A model generated the notes under the pieces. It did not search any database and had not been told where the DNA came from. It saw only the letters and a list, made by a program, of their open reading frames with translations. A stretch of 16,777 nucleotides of DNA from positions 1 to 16,777 of the forward strand of contig JAYUOV010000095.1 in the NCBI GenBank assembly GCA_043760535.1. Reading direction: 5' to 3'. Shown here in pieces: positions 14,097-16,777 of the stretch. Origin of the DNA: JAZKFT01 sp043760535 (GTDB lineage Bacteria; Bacteroidota; Bacteroidia; Chitinophagales; Chitinophagaceae). Numbering within the stretch: position 1 is the first letter of the stretch; every line of letters begins with the position of its first letter. Made by a program: the position numbers and the translations under genes.

Positions 14097-14101
14097 GTTT
14101 G
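14094..14101 (+). promoter_or_regulatory. -7 box of the outer-membrane protein gene
   Basis: TAAGTTTG (then C) is a perfect TAnnTTTG and overlaps the last bases of the ladder arm AACCAATCAACTAA. It gives a leader of roughly 30 nt before the ATG at 14137. No TTG occurs at -33. Confidence 0.65.
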
Positions 14102-14136
14102 CACACTTTTAATTAAAATCAATTTAAAATATTAGG

Positions 14137-14607
14137 ATGAAAAAAATCACATTTATCAGTCTTTTTTTGCTTTCAGCAATGATAGTTACAGCTCAAAAAA
14201 ATGATGGCACTTACAATTGGGCAGTTGGATTTAAATACACACCTACGGCCATTTCTGTAAAACATTACACTTACAGGGGCGATGCTATTGAATTCCTTTT
14301 ATCTAAACACGAATTGGGCACCCGTTTAACCACCTTATTAGAATTGTGTCCGAAGCTAAATAAATCTGGCTCTATCCGTGGCATTTTAGGTGTAGGAGGG
14401 CATATTGGCATTTGGGATGATGGTGTGAAAAAGAACAGCTACATCAAAAACCCCATTGTTGGATTGGATGGTATTGTGGGAATAGAATACAAAATACCGA
14501 AAGCACCCATTGCTTTTCAACTAGATTATCAACCCGGTATAGACTTAATAGGCAATAGCGATACACACAGAAACTGGGGCGGATTGACTATTAAGTTTTG
14601 CTGGTAA
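14137..14607 (+). CDS. Small secreted beta-barrel protein, outer-membrane candidate
   Basis: The protein has 156 residues. A clear signal peptide MKKITFISLFLLSAMIVTAQ is followed by alternating polar/hydrophobic segments with many Gly and aromatics (NWAVGFKYTPTAISVKHYTY, GILGVGGHIGIWDD, GIVGIEYKIPKAPIAFQLDY, WGGLTIKFCW). The chain ends in Trp, in keeping with an outer-membrane barrel whose last strand carries a terminal aromatic. It would give about eight short strands, similar to small Bacteroidota barrels annotated only as hypothetical. A role in adhesion, transport or envelope stability cannot be chosen from sequence. It is transcribed alone, divergent from rimO. Confidence 0.7.
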   Translation: MKKITFISLFLLSAMIVTAQKNDGTYNWAVGFKYTPTAISVKHYTYRGDAIEFLLSKHELGTRLTTLLELCPKLNKSGSIRGILGVGGHIGIWDDGVKKNSYIKNPIVGLDGIVGIEYKIPKAPIAFQLDYQPGIDLIGNSDTHRNWGGLTIKFCW

Positions 14608-14739
14608 TTCTTATTGGTCGTAAGGTAAATGGCGAATAGGTTATTTTTTTTAAAACATACAATAATGTTAATGATCAATGACTTATTAAGCCTATTAACA
14701 GTTAGCAGAAATATTTTACAACCTTCATAGCTTTCCAAT

Positions 14740-15678
14740 TTGATACAGTACTTCCGCAACATAGATAGCCACACCGTAGAGGTTTTAAAGCCAGAAAATG
14801 GTGCTTGGGTAAATGTATTGCCGCCCTTAAAGCAAGAAGAATTTACTGAACTATCCGAAGCTTTAGAAATACCACTAGATTTTCTTACCGACTCATTAGA
14901 CATAGACGAACGGAGCCGTTTTGAGATAGAAGACAATGTGAAACTGATTGTTATCAAAACGCCTACAGAGAACAATTCGTTTAATGAAAGCGATGCATTT
15001 TACATTACCATTCCCATCTGCATTATTCTTACCCACCAGCAAATTGTAACCGTTAATTCGTTTGAAAATGCGGCCATCAAAAAGTTCCTCAACACCTTTC
15101 AAAACCGGCAGCCCGATAACCGAAAAATGATGGTGCTGAAGATTTTCGAGAAAATTGTAGCTAATTTTTTAGAATACCTGAAAGAGATTAACCAACGCAG
15201 AAATTTGCTGGAACAGAAGCTTTATGCCAGTAATCGCAACGAAGAATTACTAGAACTGGTTCGCATTCAAAAAAGCCTGGTTTACTTTGTTACCACCCTA
15301 CGCAGTAATGAAATACTGATGATGAAGATGGAACGAACCAATATGCTGGCATTAAACGAAGAGGAACGTGAAATACTGAACGACCTGATTGTAGATAACA
15401 GTCAGGCTTTAGAAATGGCTAATATTTACACCAATATACTCAGCAGCACCCTTGATGCATTTGCCAGTATTATTAGTAACAACCTGAATAATGTAATGAA
15501 AAGGCTTACCATTGTTACCATTGTACTTACTGTGCCTGTACTCATTTCCAGCGTATTCGGCATGAACATTCCCAACCCTTTTCAAAACAATGCCCACTCT
15601 TTTTATTATGTGGTAATCATCTCCATTTTACTCTCCGTTTTTCTCAGCTATTATTTTGTAAAAAAGAAAATATTTTAG
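14740..15678 (+). CDS. corA: CorA-family magnesium/divalent cation transporter (TTG start)
   Basis: CorA proteins are pentameric inner-membrane channels for Mg2+ (sometimes Co2+ or Ni2+). The 312 residues show an N-terminal cytoplasmic domain (1-130) and a long helix with coiled-coil character (about 135-245). TM1 (about 255-274) ends in the signature FGMN (273-276), and TM2 (about 288-308) is followed by the basic tail VKKKIF. The usual YGMN is FGMN here, a conservative change. The loop after GMN (IPNPFQNNAHSFYY) is short and less acidic than in E. coli CorA. The start must be the TTG at 14740: an in-frame TAG lies just upstream (14728-14730) and the next in-frame ATG would remove over 100 residues. 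The resulting N-terminus MIQYFRNID suits the family. Confidence 0.9.
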   Translation: MIQYFRNIDSHTVEVLKPENGAWVNVLPPLKQEEFTELSEALEIPLDFLTDSLDIDERSRFEIEDNVKLIVIKTPTENNSFNESDAFYITIPICIILTHQQIVTVNSFENAAIKKFLNTFQNRQPDNRKMMVLKIFEKIVANFLEYLKEINQRRNLLEQKLYASNRNEELLELVRIQKSLVYFVTTLRSNEILMMKMERTNMLALNEEEREILNDLIVDNSQALEMANIYTNILSSTLDAFASIISNNLNNVMKRLTIVTIVLTVPVLISSVFGMNIPNPFQNNAHSFYYVVIISILLSVFLSYYFVKKKIF

Positions 15679-16097
15679 CAACTGCCGGCTAACTAGGTTC
15701 TTGTCTGTTTGTTACTTCATTGGCTTATTTGTAAAATTTATCATTTACAAAATAATCATTTGGTAAATAGATTTTGCACTGCAATAACCTCTGCTAAACA
15801 ATGTTGTAAATTATAGCTTTTAGGTTTGGGGGTGTCTTAATGTTGTAACTATTTTAACCCGTTTTAAATTTATTTAACTCAACCACATTGCCTTGCTACT
15901 TATAAAGCAATGCTAAAAAATGGCCAGAACTTTAAATTTTAGCCTTGGCTGCCAAAAAACTAGAGTATTTTTATAACCTTGTCTATTGGTTTTTGTTTGT
16001 TGCTTGCTTAAGCATATTTTAATTTAAATATACTGAAGCTGCTCTATTAAGTAAAAGAGAACCCAACAAGAAAGAAATTGAACAAATTGTAAAGTGT
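15679..16097. other. 419-bp intergenic region, no gene seen
   Basis: There is no ORF with coding character between corA and the last gene. It is AT-rich and holds an AT stem-loop, TTATTTGTAAA (15725-15735) with TTTACAAAATAA (15744-15755), that could form the corA 3' end, and a loose ladder (TAACTATTTTAACCCGTTTT region, about 15847-15890). No consensus TAnnTTTG box with good spacing could be assigned to the gene at 16098. The long leader could hide regulatory RNA, but no riboswitch class was recognised. Confidence 0.5.
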
Positions 16098-16777
16098 ATG
16101 AAGAAATTATTTCTATTATTTTTATTACCTGCACTGCAAACTACTGCCCAAGATTTAACAGGCGTATGGCGTGGCACTTTTTATACTAACAAAATGGAGA
16201 GCCTCTTTGGTAGCGAGAACAAGTTTGAAGTGCAGATAGAGAATGGCGGCCGTGCTTGTAAAGGCGTTACTTACTCTTACACCAATACAAGCTTTTATGC
16301 CAAAGCCTCGTTAGTAGGCATGTGGTCGCCCAATACAAAAAACCTCATTTTTACAGAAGATAAAGTATTGGAGTACAAGATGGAAGGCGATAAGAGCGAA
16401 ATCGCCATGTTTACTTGCTATTTGGAATACCGCAAAGTGGGCAATAAGGAAATTCTGGAAGGAGATTATAGCAGTAAGCTATACAAAACAGAAAAAGAGG
16501 CCGGTATTGGTAAAATATACCTCGAAAGAGTGGTTAATTCTGAATTCAAAAAAGAGGACTTTTTAATAAAAAAGGAAAATGAAAAGGTAAAAGAAGCAGA
16601 AAAAGAAGAAATAAAAAAGACTACCAATACCATTAGTAAGCCAGACACTTCTAAAAAAAGAAATTCTACATTAATACAAAAGCCAAAGCAGGTGTACGCA
16701 AAAACACCGCCTGCATATAAGCCTAAAACCCCTGTAGTAGCCGCACCTAAAAAAACTACTGTGGCAGTGCCGCCAGC
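16098..16777 (+). CDS. Secreted protein with Lys/Glu-rich and Pro-rich tail, 3' end beyond window
   Basis: The frame is open from ATG 16098 to the right edge (226 codons and two bases). A signal peptide MKKLFLLFLLPALQTTAQ precedes a beta-rich domain of about 130 residues (DLTGVWRGTFYTNKMESLFG, NKFEVQIENGGRACKGVTYS, MFTCYLEYRKVGNKEILEGD, YSSKLYKTEK). This pattern of short strands opening with LTGVWRG suggests a lipocalin-like or similar small barrel. From about residue 155 it becomes a Lys/Glu-rich, probably helical or disordered stretch (KKENEKVKEAEKEEIKK) and then a Thr/Pro/Lys/Ala-rich linker (TPPAYKPKTPVVAAPKKTT). Such linkers often lead to a second domain, which would lie outside the window. 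No function can be assigned. Confidence 0.75.
   Translation, partial: MKKLFLLFLLPALQTTAQDLTGVWRGTFYTNKMESLFGSENKFEVQIENGGRACKGVTYSYTNTSFYAKASLVGMWSPNTKNLIFTEDKVLEYKMEGDKSEIAMFTCYLEYRKVGNKEILEGDYSSKLYKTEKEAGIGKIYLERVVNSEFKKEDFLIKKENEKVKEAEKEEIKKTTNTISKPDTSKKRNSTLIQKPKQVYAKTPPAYKPKTPVVAAPKKTTVAVPP

Noticed and set aside
14635..14696. AATAGG...CCTATT foldback with a T-run after the OMP gene as a terminator
   Set aside because: The stem is six pairs over a 50-nt loop and the T-run lies inside the loop, not after the stem.

Overview
The window looks like a chromosomal segment of a Bacteroidota bacterium, most likely of the Chitinophagaceae or near it. This rests on moderate-to-low GC, the near absence of Shine-Dalgarno sequences, several promoters with the Bacteroidota -7 box TAnnTTTG, a bacillithiol gene (bshC), and secreted proteins with short MKK-type signal peptides. 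The genus is inferred from protein style, since no 16S or other marker is present. There is no transposase, phage gene, CRISPR array, tRNA or rRNA. It reads as core chromosome with unusually repeat-rich intergenic DNA.

Layout, left to right. A 5' fragment of a secreted TPR protein (minus, cut by the window edge) is followed by a 393-bp gap packed with palindromes. Then come glgB (glycogen branching enzyme, minus) and a PlsC-type acyltransferase (minus) with its own terminator. Divergent from it is an HxpB-like HAD sugar-phosphate phosphatase (plus). Next on the minus strand are a four-helix, histidine-bearing membrane protein, a secreted PD40/TolB-like beta-propeller protein, and a YkgJ-family cysteine-cluster gene broken by two in-frame nonsense codons. 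A phytanoyl-CoA dioxygenase-like Fe(II)/2-oxoglutarate enzyme (plus) and a GH20 beta-N-acetylhexosaminidase (minus) converge on a shared terminator. A two-gene cassette (DUF6934-like protein plus a 50-residue protein, plus strand) comes next. After it lie bshC and rimO (minus; rimO is upstream and the two may be co-transcribed), a small outer-membrane beta-barrel candidate (plus), a CorA-family transporter with a TTG start (plus), and a secreted protein with a Lys/Glu- and Pro-rich tail that runs off the right edge (plus).

The genes do not form one pathway. They cover glycogen structure (glgB), phospholipid synthesis (acyltransferase), sugar-phosphate turnover (hxpB-like), chitin or amino-sugar breakdown in the envelope (GH20), low-molecular-weight thiol synthesis (bshC), ribosome modification (rimO) and divalent-cation transport (corA).

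The most notable features are regulatory or structural. Ladder repeats of the AACCAATCAACTAA type sit at the promoters of five genes and form long inverted repeats (24/24 bp and 25/26 bp) between two divergent gene pairs. The YkgJ gene carries two separate nonsense mutations but keeps its frame and motifs. The DUF6934/small-protein cassette is the best candidate for an uncharacterised two-gene module.
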